The translations under genes and the position numbers were made by a program. This document shows positions 24,901 to 34,425 of a stretch of DNA of 64,000 nt, piece after piece. The stretch lies in the NCBI GenBank assembly GCA_025526995.1, contig JAHLKG010000001.1, positions 806,001 through 870,000 on the forward strand, written 5' to 3'. The notes beneath the pieces were generated by a model. The model had not been told where the DNA came from and made no database searches. It was given only the letters and a program-made list of their open reading frames with translations. Position 1 is the first letter of the stretch, and every line of letters starts with the position of its first letter. The DNA comes from Powellomyces hirtus (lineage: Eukaryota > Chytridiomycota > Chytridiomycetes > Spizellomycetales > Powellomycetaceae).

Positions 24901-27822
24901 TTTCAAACTGCTCGGAGCCAGCGGCAACCCAAAACTGAACGTGATGCCGCTGGATTATGACTTCCATGATACCGGCGTGGGAGTTGAAAAGTCGACAACC
25001 ATTGTCTTTCAGAACGAAGGATCGGCTACGGTTGTTTATGAGATCCTCCCGCACTGGGATTGGGATGGTGCCATCTACTTCGGCCCGCTAGTTGCTATGC
25101 AGGGACGTCTGGATCCGGAGCAGGAACTGCAACTACCGCTATACTTCCGACCTGATAACCATGTACAATATACTACGGAGATAAGGATTAAAACTCAGCT
25201 CGAAACCAAAGTGCTCAAGGTCCGCGGACTGGGTGCGGAATACCGACTGCACACAGCCGGTTTCCCAGAGGCATTGGATTTCGGAATGGTCGGTTTCGGT
25301 GCGTCCGAGCAGCGGAAGTTGCCGGTGACAAACGACTGCGCGTACGATGTGCAGGTGGTTGCCACCGCTTTCCAAACTGTCCCCGTGGTGGGCGAGGCGG
25401 ACCCAGAGGTTGCGCGCGTAGTGCATATCAGTCCTGCGGTCCTGCAGATCTCAGCCAACAAGCGTCCAGACGAGCGCATGTCTGAATCGTTCACGGTGCG
25501 CGTGGATGCCCCATTACCTACTGATTCGGCTGGCAACCTTGATGCCGGGATGATGACGCAACTTGTCCGCAAAGGCATGCAGGAAGCACACCTCCGCGTT
25601 GCGATCCTTGGCGGCGCAGCGCACGTCCTACCCCTTGCGTTCCGCTGGGGTTTGAAACAGATGCGCGCGCTTGTTGCTGGATCCACCATCAAAGAAGGAA
25701 ACCGAACGCTGGAGAGTGATCGCCTCAAGGATGTGGATTTTGGGGAAGTGAACATTGAGCTCGGAGCGTCTTCCACGTTCCTTGTACATAATCCCAACGG
25801 ATTCACCGTGGAATTTACAGCACATTCAACCGAGAATCAATTCGTGTTGGAACCAGAAACTGGATCAATCTCGCCCCAAGGACTGCGGGAATTCACCTGT
25901 AGCTTGCTTCCTTACTCATCATCAGATAGCGTACCGCAAAGCGAGACATACAGTGGATATGGTGAGATCTCAACGACGATCGAGGCATTGGAAATCCTAT
26001 CTATCCCGTTGCTAGGCACGCTGGTTGACGAACCGCTCCCTTTGATGGCGCCCGAGCCGATGGTCTTCGGCCCCGTACTTAACTTGAGGACACGTGAGAT
26101 GTCGTTTGCCTTCCGGAACCCGGTCCGTCGCCCGATCAAGTGGAAGTTCCACGTCGACCCGCAATTCGCAGAAGTGTTTGAGTTGAGTGGGCCAGCGGAG
26201 GGGACTCTGGGTCCTCGGCAGGAAAAGCAAGTCAAAATTACATTCAAACCAATGATGCCGCTGGACTACGCGGTCACAGGTTACGTCGAAACAGACGAAG
26301 GTTCATTTGCGGTCCAATTGGAAGGCGCGGGTGTGGAGGCAGCGGTGGTACTGGATCGCCGATACGCGGACTTTGGAGTCGTCGGAGTTGGGCATCCCGA
26401 GTTTCGCGAAGTGGAGATCAAAAATCCTACCTTATTGGAGATGCGCGTTGGAGCGAGAACAACAAGTGACGCGTTCAGCACCGATGTCAGGTAAGTGGTT
26501 CGCAGAACTGCAGAAGAGCCATAAGCAAAATGTTTAATATGATTATTCTTTCTGTAGCGAATTGATAATTCCAGTGGGAGAGTCCCGCAAGATCAAAGTG
26601 TACTTCGATCCAGTCAGTAGCGGGGAATCAACTCGTGGCCGCATCGTGTTCTTCAGCCTAGACCAAGTTCCAGAAGGCGAAGAAGTGGACGAGGAAGATC
26701 AGGATTGGCAGGGGACGAACGGCCCAAGAAAAGGACGAGCACGGACGCCTCGCACACGACCTACGACCGGGCGCGAGCGGGTTTTGGCGGAAATCGAGCT
26801 GGAAGGAGCAGCGGGCGAATTTCGGTTCACAGCCAATAGTATGGAGGACGATGAGAGGGGCAAAGTCGTTGTGGGAGCTGATGAGGCTGATGGAGATAGT
26901 GCAGTAGGCATAGTTGGGGGTGCTGGTGGCGCGGGCGCAATCCGGCTGAACTTTCCCCGCATTCCGGAGAAGCAAAGCGTGCGCAAACACTTTGAGGTTG
27001 AGAATGTCGGTGACACAGTCATTGACGTCGGTTTAGCCTCGGAGGATGGTACACCGTTCGTACTGGACGGCAGTGACGGCGAACAAGAAGACCAGGAGAG
27101 AAGAACGCCATCAGGAACAGTATCTTACCGGATTACACCTTCGCGATCGCAGATCCGGCCTAACAGCAAGCAAAACTTCACAATGGTGGTGAAAGGACTG
27201 AAACCCGGAGACGATGCGTTCAATCTCTCCTTGCGCACGCGGACGCTGGCAGCGCCCAAAACCATTCCAATTATAGTCACCGCTAAAGTCGTGGGCTCTA
27301 TGGAACTCCTCGGCGAGGGTCTCCGTACATTTGCCAGAGCAGACAATAGCATCGAAACCATGATCGACTATGAGAAACGAGAGCAGTGGAAATATGGCGG
27401 TGACACGGATGTGTGGAAGATTTTGCTGCCAATCGTGAGAATAGCTCCAATGCTACCCAGCATGGAATTGCAGACAGTCCCGGTGTTGGAGGTAGGCTGA
27501 TGATATCCATAACATCCATGGAGTCTCGAATTTGACCTCGGTCGTGGGTGTTTTGTGTTTCTGAACCAAATCTTCTTTTCTATAGCCTAACGTGATAGCA
27601 CCAGCCATCGAATCGTTCACGGTGCGGCCACCAGCCATTCCGCGGGAGCTGCCACCTCGTGCCAAGAAATGGTACATGAACCGCGTATCGATGGGTCTTG
27701 AGCAAAGTAGCCGGGGTCGCGAGCAGGAACCCACTCTGGAGATGCAGCGTCGACAAGAGGCGGCTGATTTCATCCAACCGGTAGAAAAGAAAGTCTACCT
27801 GGAGAAGCAACAGCGCAGATGA
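12938..27822 (+). CDS. Giant ASH-domain (HYDIN-class) axonemal protein, 4,823 aa
   Basis: Predicted ciliary central-apparatus protein. Six exons (12938-13072, 13147-15710, 15777-18922, 19035-26490, 26558-27491, 27586-27822) sum to 14,472 bases in one frame. Start: MADSPPGEPVDVLPDEEEEA. Residues about 150-500 look all-helical (ARM/HEAT-like). About 1052-1159 hold five short P/G/aromatic repeats. From about 1300 to near the end runs a long array of Ig-like ASH/MSP units, each with pieces such as LDFGSLKVGSIGSKTLRLHN, VEFHPP or VTFAPQDY. Two unstructured or helical inserts interrupt it, a large one at about 2940-3310 and small Lys-rich ones near 18400 and 24650. Size and ASH density fit HYDIN, which sits on the C2b projection. 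The helical N-terminus and the repeat block are not features I know from HYDIN, so orthology to HYDIN or CFAP47 is left open. Confidence 0.85.
16234..16556 (+). repeat. Five P/G/aromatic repeats inside the giant protein
   Basis: Five diverged copies of a short unit, roughly P-x-G-[FYV]-[TD]-x-x-G-x-x-[YF]-[FY], lie every 18-26 residues. Examples are CGFTSQGEPYF, VGYTLNGIPYF, LGVTTNGTRFY, AGYDNLGHPFF and AGFTNDGIAYY. Most are preceded by a Pro pair. I do not recognise the unit as a named domain. Confidence 0.7.
22005..23125 (+). other. Disordered plus helical insert inside the ASH array of the giant protein
   Basis: Residues about 2940-3310 break the beta-rich ASH pattern. The first part is rich in Arg, Ser, Glu, Pro and Gln (for example QQQGQQPQSPPKGPRPPSGE). 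It then becomes an amphipathic helical stretch, including PISDLIASAQQVMADAALTG and ENRDFLAGALRRLQETAQVM, before ASH units resume. No intron or frame break occurs here, so the insert is translated. It could be a coiled-coil docking segment. Confidence 0.6.
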
Positions 27823-27935
27823 TTTGGACAGTTTTCACGATCGCATACCCACAAATTGTAGATGATAATTTATTTATTTTTTTGTAAATGAGAGAGGATA
27901 GACCAGAGGATCCGATGCAGAGACATTGATCGAAA

Positions 27936-28262
27936 TTACGCCCCTTTTGATAACATTGCTGTAAAGGCAATGTTAATACTTACGATCGTCCAACCAATAT
28001 GCATCCGTCGTTCTCGTCTTGCAACGCGGCTCGAGTCACCAGATGTCTCGGAGCGAAAGGGATCCAGGGGGTCCTGAGCTACGGAAAGTACAGCGGTTTC
28101 TGCAAGGTTATGGAGGTATTGGATGGCCTCCTCCTTGTCTTTGATGCCCTCCTCTGCTGATTCGAAAGGAAATGAGGCTCGAGCGGTCTGAGCGAGCGAT
28201 CTGATGCTCGCTTGATGAAATACCATAGCATAGGACTCCTGAATACCAACGTCGTGTTCCAT
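27936..28262 (-). CDS. Hypothetical 108-residue protein, doubtful
   Basis: An ATG-initiated ORF beginning MEHDVGIQESYAMVFHQASI, with a helical, acidic middle (EEAIQYLHNLAETAVLSVAQ) and a basic stretch RVARRERRMHIGW before a short hydrophobic end. The composition looks more like coding sequence than the surrounding shadows. No domain was recognised. A good donor sequence, GTAAGT, follows codon ATC near 27982, so the true 3' end may be spliced and differ. It lies tail-to-tail with the giant gene. Confidence 0.3.
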   Translation of the reverse strand: MEHDVGIQESYAMVFHQASIRSLAQTARASFPFESAEEGIKDKEEAIQYLHNLAETAVLSVAQDPLDPFRSETSGDSSRVARRERRMHIGWTIVSINIAFTAMLSKGA

Positions 28263-28486
28263 GACGGAAATGAATCAAGACTGATTCCCCTCAGATCCCA
28301 TGACTCACTCATCACCCATGAATGAATATCACCAGTCGGGGGTCGTGGGGGCAGAGCCCCAATTCCAAATGCTTGAACACTTTGATTCCCCTCGGTTACC
28401 ATCGTATGCCATCGTATGCCAACTGCCTCATCCTGGGCAATCAGGCCGCAGGAACAGCCACCTCATTGACCATCTGAGCGGACGTT

Positions 28487-28626
28487 TACTTATTATTTAT
28501 TCTCATCAAACTCCAATTGTTATTTCATTTACTGCTTTTTCTATCTTTGGTAGTTATAAAACGTTATCAATTATAGATATGGAACTTTTAGGAATTATTA
28601 CTATGTTTGGTATTGAATTAGCTGCT
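28487..28626. other. AT-rich island of possible foreign or organellar origin
   Basis: About 140 bases with a sharp rise in A+T against GC-balanced neighbours on both sides. One plus-strand frame stays open and reads hydrophobic, with A/T-ending codons (for example IVISFTAFSIFGSYKTLSII). The composition resembles mitochondrial or other AT-rich coding DNA. No homologue is recognised, so origin is inference. Confidence 0.4.
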
Positions 28627-28920
28627 AGACATCGGGGACGCGGGGATGATCCTCACTGCTTGCCAGCTGACGAATGTGAAACCCCTTCAGCGTGTCAACT
28701 GCGATGTCACGTTTGTTTTCCGCTGGTTCAACAAGTTCAAGGATGCCAACGAAGCTTTGATCGATCTCTATGTCTCCATATTCCTAGCTGCCGCAGTATA
28801 ACCTGCAATCTTCTGCACTTCGATGTCCGAGTGGCTATATCCCTTCGCACCGAGAAGGTGTTTCGTCAACTACTCAGCCGCATAAAGAAACTCATTCGTG
28901 TCGGGCTCGGTCACCGCCAA

Positions 28921-29815
28921 AGCATGAACAGGAGGAGCTCGTCAACTGGCTGATGCACTATCGTCTTCAAGGATTGGACAAAACGTCCTTGGAAGCTGTC
29001 GTCGAGGACGGGCGCCTTCTGATAGCGCGCTTCCTGATGGAGGAAGGTGTGGGGGCGCAGTCCCGTTGCCTGGCGGACAAGGCGGCGCGCTGTGGCCACC
29101 TCAAAATCCTCAAATGGCTATATTCTCTGGGTATGCGAGTCGAGCAACGGGGCATACGATACGGCGAGAATTAGTGCATGTCCTTCAGGGCTCTACGAGA
29201 ACGGGATGAGGGATGGATCTGAGGTGGGGACGGTCGTGTTAGCCTCGCGTCATGGTCTATCTCAATCCAGTGGCTCCTTTGAGACGTGTGGCATGGAATG
29301 CACAACCGACGTGAAGGATGAAACGGAGAGCTATGGACATCTCGATGCCATCCGATGGCTTCACCGGAGGGGCGCGGCATGCACACACGCTGCAATGGAC
29401 GATGCGGCGCAAATAGGGCGGCTCCATTTTGTTCGATGGCTACATGAGAATCGTTCGGCAGGATGCACTGCCTATGCAATGGTTTCTGCGCTTACAAAGG
29501 TCATCTCGATATTCTCCCACACATGATTGAAGAAATGGTGGACGTACCTAGCACGTCAGACGCCATCGATGACGCCGCGGAGGTCATCTCCATATCGTCA
29601 ACCTACTCCATGATTATGGATGTGACTATACCACCGATGCATCGAACACTGCGGCTGACAACGATCATTTCTCCATCCTCAGGTTCTTGCATGATAGAGG
29701 CGCCGATTGCACCTCAGAGGCCATGTTGATCGCAGCTGGCAATGGTCATTTTTCCATCGTGCAATGGCTCAATGAGAACCGAACCGAAGGTCAGGTCACA
29801 TCAGCGAGACAATGG
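28921..29815 (+). pseudogene. Frameshifted ankyrin-repeat pseudogene
   Basis: Ankyrin-type repeats are clear but spread over changing frames. The first block (about 28921-29175) includes RLLIARFLMEEGV and CGHLKILKWLYSLG, then stops. The second (about 29330-29481) reads GHLDAIRWLHRRGAACTHAA and FVRWLHENRSAGCT. The third (about 29483-29583) reads YKGHLDILPHMIEEM. The fourth (about 29583-29800) reads GHLHIVNLLHDYGCDYTT and GHFSIVQWLNENRTEG. At least two single-base-type shifts separate blocks that otherwise join neatly, one near 29482 and one near 29583. The change after 29175 may be a further lesion. The repeat style, ending in WLHENRTEGCT-like pieces, is that of the large ankyrin families of zoosporic fungi. 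A spliced functional gene is unlikely because the shifts fall inside repeats without splice sites. Confidence 0.75.
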
Positions 29816-29840
29816 TTTCCTATCTTGACATCTGCTGCCT

Positions 29841-29858
29841 CCCCCCCCCCCCCCCCCC
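29841..29858. repeat. Poly-C tract (18 C)
   Basis: An uninterrupted run of 18 C just after the ankyrin pseudogene. It is a likely length-variable and sequencing-error-prone site. Confidence 0.95.
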
Positions 29859-31115
29859 TCCAAACCTCATCTTCAGAGTAACCCAAGTGGGTCCGTCGCA
29901 GGCCAAGGTCCGAGGATTTGAATCGGTCTCTTTAATGGCTTTCCCCGTACGGCTCCCACATCAGCGCGCCGAAAGTCAATAGAGCTGATACCGGCTCCAC
30001 CAAAAAGCTCTATCATTCAGTTGCAACGGAGCGGATACTTTTCCAAGAAGCTGGGGAATCGTTTCGCAGATGATGCCCAGTTTGGGGACGACGTGGATGG
30101 TAATCGATCTTGGTGGATTTACGCGTGAATCCACTCGAACCACACGTGAATTTATCTCAATCGGCCCCCGGATGTGGTTGCATGGCGAATGTCAGTCGTC
30201 TCCGAGTCGATCGGAACTGAAGATTTGACAGATAGTGTATGGCCAGATGTTGGCTTCAATTGCTTGTGATGCACAAAAAAAAAGGATCTGTAGGGATCAT
30301 GGCATCGGAAGCGAAAGGGCCGACCCGCTTGGGCTGAAGGCCTGTGGAGATGAAGCCTTGTGCATCTGAAGAAGCTGAAGGTTTGCACTTTCACATGGGC
30401 CCGTGAGAAGTTGGAAACGTCACCGGGCTTGCCAGTTGCCCTTGGGCCACCATATTCAAGTTGTCTGCTGGGCGGCTACATTGGCCCGTGGGTTCCGTGG
30501 CCCGGGGTTGGTTGCGGGTAAACTGCGGACACCTCGGTTGGTCGCAGTAGGACGCCGCGCGAGAAGAGCCTTGATGAAGAACGAGCGAGTGTCTCGCGTG
30601 TTGTTGCCAAAGCCGACGCGGCGCCCAGCACACCTCACGCTTCACACTTTACACTTCTCTCTCACCTTCCTTGGTTTGGTTGACACTCGGGCTTGCAGAT
30701 CACAAGAAAAGTTGCCCTTCGCACCACGCTGCTTTACTTTATCGTAGTGAGAACCCGCTGGCAAGAAACGGGAAGCAAGAGCAAGCCCGTGCGTGCCTTG
30801 CTGCTTGCCCTCTTCTGCAGTACCCCCGCGCCCCCACACCGTTCCGCCCTGCTTTCTTTCATCACGGCTCGGTACCTCCAAGGTCTGTCGTCGATCGATC
30901 GATAAGTTGAGCCGACCAACATCGCGTCCGGACCCGCCCCAATTCGCAATTAACCGCGCGGACCCGCCACAGTGGGTTCGCTCTGACTGCACTTCAGCCT
31001 GCAAAGGGAGAGGACGAACCGAGACCCCACACACGGCTACCAGTCTTGTTTGCGAGCTTTTCAGAACACGCCACGGTCTCATTTTCACCAGTAGCACAGC
31101 CAGAAGGAAACCCTG
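29859..31115. other. Gene-free region upstream of the Zn2Cys6 regulator
   Basis: About 1.26 kb with no ORF of convincing composition on either strand. It probably contains the promoter and long 5' UTR of the regulator starting at 31116. A GATC/ATCGATCGAT palindromic stretch occurs near 30893-30903. Nothing else was recognised. Confidence 0.4.
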
Positions 31116-33342
31116 ATGCTTTCACCGAACCATTCCAAAGCCGCTGGCGGTAGCTCGGGCTCGTCTGACAATGCCTCGCCTGGGAAGCCCGCTCCAACTG
31201 CAGGTCCTTCGAGACAGTACGAGACGGCCAAGCGGGTTCGCTCAGCCAAAACGATATGGGCCTGTGATCGTTGTACGTAATGCAATGGATTCGAGATGCG
31301 AACTGGACGTTGTCTTGCTACGCTCCAATCGTTTCTCATTAACCTTGTACGAATCACTTACTTTCAGGCTATCGTCTTAAAAGCAAATGCGACTCTGGCC
31401 GGCCTAGTTGCGCGACGTGTCTGAAAGGACGAGTCACCTGCTCGTATACGGCAAGAGAGCGCGGAATGGGCGCAGCACGACGTGGACGGCGGACTAGGAC
31501 CGTTGACGCGTGTATGTACTTGCGCAGTTCAGAAAGCTGATGAGTTTGCGTTCAACGATTGATTCAACTTGATATGTGCAATCGCTAGATGTCATGATGT
31601 TAGAGGAGAGATTGCTAGAGGTCGAGGGACTGATGAGAAATCGACGGGCCAATGGGCGGCCAACCGGTCCGTCTCGCCCGGCTCTTCATGCCGAGCATCC
31701 GTCCTTCCATACTTACGGTCAAGAACACGAGAATCGTTCAAATGTAGCAAAATCTCGAGCCGAATGGCTCGATCCCTCGCTCAGCCCTGTGTTCCGGCCT
31801 GGGATGAACGAGTTTTCCATAATTCCGTCCCCAACACATCCTGCAGCTCCTGCAGCAATCACCCATCTACCGCCCGTTTTTATTCCCCATCCTGATTGCC
31901 CCGACATCTTTGACACAGAGATGCTTCAACACTTATGTCGCGTGTACTTTGACGTCTGCATAATGCGGTGGTCAAACCTCCCGCTGCACCCCAAAGTTTT
32001 TTGGGCTGTTCCATTCGATCAGCATCCTCCTTTCCTGATTCTCAGCATAGCTGCATGCGCAGCGCAGTACTCAGACCATCCGGCCTTTCAGGAATATCAG
32101 CGAGTCAACAACATACCAGGATACCGGATAGGAGCACCTTATTTCATGCGAGCCAGATCCATGGTGGCGGGGCTGTTCGATAGACCTACCATGGACAGTG
32201 TCCTCGGATTGGGACTTCTTGGAATGGTCGCGATACGAATGGGAGAACCCAGCGCTACCGCGTTTGTTGCAATGGCCATCAGAATGGCCGTCGAAATCAA
32301 GCTCGACACTGATCCCGATGTGGAAGAAGTACACGGATCACTCACCTGGATGGAGAAGGAGGCGCGACGGAGACTGTGGTGGTCTCTCTGCAACCTGGAT
32401 GTCACTGACTGTGTGGCATCAGACCGTGCCAGGATTATTGCCGATTGCGATCAACCGCTTTTTGACCGCACACCGTTCTTTCACGACCGGTCTGGGAGGG
32501 TCAAAGCGCCAGCTCCTGAAGTTCTGTGGAATTCGTTGGAATCCTACGAGAGCCTGCCGGCAATGGGACTCTTCGTCCCTGGACGAAACTTGGACTGCGC
32601 CGATTCCGCTGGGAGGTTGAGCCGAGTGTATTCACGGATACAACAGCAAGGTGGAGCAGTTTCGAACATTGTGCAAAAAGCATCAGAGTCTGGCCGCCCT
32701 CGGGTTGCAGAACATCCGAACACAACTGCTGGAAACGCATCCCGCCACATAGCCGCCTTCGCGCCGGAGACCGGCCTGCCTCCAGTCTACGTTTCAGCAG
32801 ACCTTCGAAGTGAAGTGCTTCAGATCGAAGCGGAGCTAGAGGCTTGGAAGAACGCGCTTCCTGCATGGGCACAAGACATTTCGCACTGCACGGCTTTCTC
32901 TCCCGATAGCACATCCGAAAACCCAGTCCCTTTTCAGCTTCTCTCACTCCACATCATGTATCATTCGTGTTACATTGCACTGCATCTCCCCGCTCTCTTA
33001 CGCAATCCGCACAATAGCTCTTCGACCTACCTTTCGACTCTCGCACACACCAGAGTTGTCACCTCCCTCTTTGAGCGGGGCATGGCTGCGGATCCTGATG
33101 GACAGTACATACCGCTCACAAATTGCTTCTTCACATTCTACCCGGCTGTCGCAGTTGCACTTGCCCTAAGCGATGAAACCTGTCACCGCGAAGAGCACCT
33201 GGAATGGCGCCGCGCCTTCTATCTGTACTTGAAGTGGATGCGGGTCCTTGGTGTGAAATGGTTCCTTGGAGAGTACCTCGTCAAGGTTCTGGAAGGGATC
33301 GTCGACGAGTGGGGCGTCGCTGAGAACGACCATGAGCAGTGA
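31116..33342 (+). CDS. Zn(II)2Cys6 fungal transcription factor
   Basis: Binuclear zinc-cluster DNA-binding regulator, nuclear, of a kind found only in fungi and close relatives. Three exons (31116-31272, 31368-31511, 31589-33342) close to 684 aa. The zinc cluster is split by the first intron: CDR then CYRLKSKCDSGRPSC and CATCLKGRVTC. Spliced it gives C-x2-C-x6-C-x6-C-x2-C-x6-C. The second intron joins VDA to YVMMLEERLLEVEGLM, the usual short coiled-coil dimerisation segment. The rest is the fungal-specific regulatory (MHR) domain, with pieces such as HPPFLILSIAACAAQYSDHP and DVEEVHGSLTWMEKEARRRL followed by WWSLCNLD. Target genes are unknown. The neighbours (pseudogene, RasGEF) do not suggest a metabolic cluster. 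Confidence 0.93.
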
Positions 33343-34425
33343 TGCGTCGCTTTTTTTTACATGCCAATGTACCGCCCGGGCGGGGGAGAACACTTCACAA
33401 GTTCATTAAATTCAGAAAAAAACTTCACCTTTGCATTCTATCATCACCGTTTCCTCTCCATATTGTTTCGGGTCTGCTTGAGCTCTCCCACTGAACCTTC
33501 CTTCCCCCGGCGAAATCCCACCAAGCTGTACGTAATTTATCTCGATATGGCAGAAGCTGCAGTAGATTTATGCCTAACATTAATAGAATAATTATCTGTA
33601 AATGTGGTAAAAGCCAGACGACAAGACAAACCAAGTGTTTCCAACCCCGACGCGCAATCTTGGACATTTAGGAGTAAGCTTAAAGCAATGGACCCTCAAA
33701 AAGCAACCCTGTCCGACTCAAGCCCGAGCAAGCACCTTGACATGTTCCAGAAAAGGACGGCGCACATTGCTTGTTACAGTAGTAACCAGAAATCGTCATT
33801 TTGGTGACAGAATCGACCGTCTTGGGCTGAGACCGCGCCTGGAATCCGACAAAAATAACTGCAACCCCTGCCCTCCGTTCTTCTGCATACGGCACCTGCA
33901 TTAGAAGTCTAAGGTAAAGAAAGCCAGGTCCAAACCCTGCTGCATTCCTTGGGCAAGTGGGGTGTTGCCGTTGGGGCTGCTTGGGCGAGACGAGGAAAAG
34001 CATGTGTTGTGGGGACGCGAGCGCCTAAGCGGAGTTGCGACATTTCGTGAGGGCAAGGAGGATTGCTCGGAGACGTTCCGGAAAGTCCGCAAGGCACAGA
34101 CATGTACTTTCTGTGGATGTTAACACAGCGGTGGGGCACGGCACACATACCGTACTTGCCAATTGCGGTCTGCCGCTGAAGTATGCAGTTTATGACCGAC
34201 GCGCTTTGGGGTGGAATGCGGGACTTTTTTGTTGTATGTCCATACGCGGGTGCAGACTTGGACGCGATGTCCGATGTCCAGGATGATGCGAGTTATGCGC
34301 AAGCAGCTAAGCTAGATGGCTTCTGTCTCTTGTGTAGTGTTTGCGTCGGGAAAACCTCCGGAGAAGAAAACATCAAGGTGCTGCGACCGCGGCAAACCTG
34401 ATCAACCGGAAAGAGAACGGGCACG
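33343..34425. other. Intergenic; possible unplaced minus-strand exon near 33901-34120
   Basis: About 1.1 kb before the RasGEF. On the minus strand a Ser/Arg/Pro-rich open segment (about 34092 to 33901) reads SLPSRNVATPLRRSRPHNTC and ends FFTLDF-stop. It could be a terminal exon, but the only upstream intron candidate is about 36 bases and no start exon was found. No gene is called. Confidence 0.3.

Noticed and set aside
33901..34120. Ser/Arg-rich minus-strand segment ending in FFTLDF
   Set aside because: It could be a terminal exon, but no start exon was found and the only candidate intron is about 36 bases.
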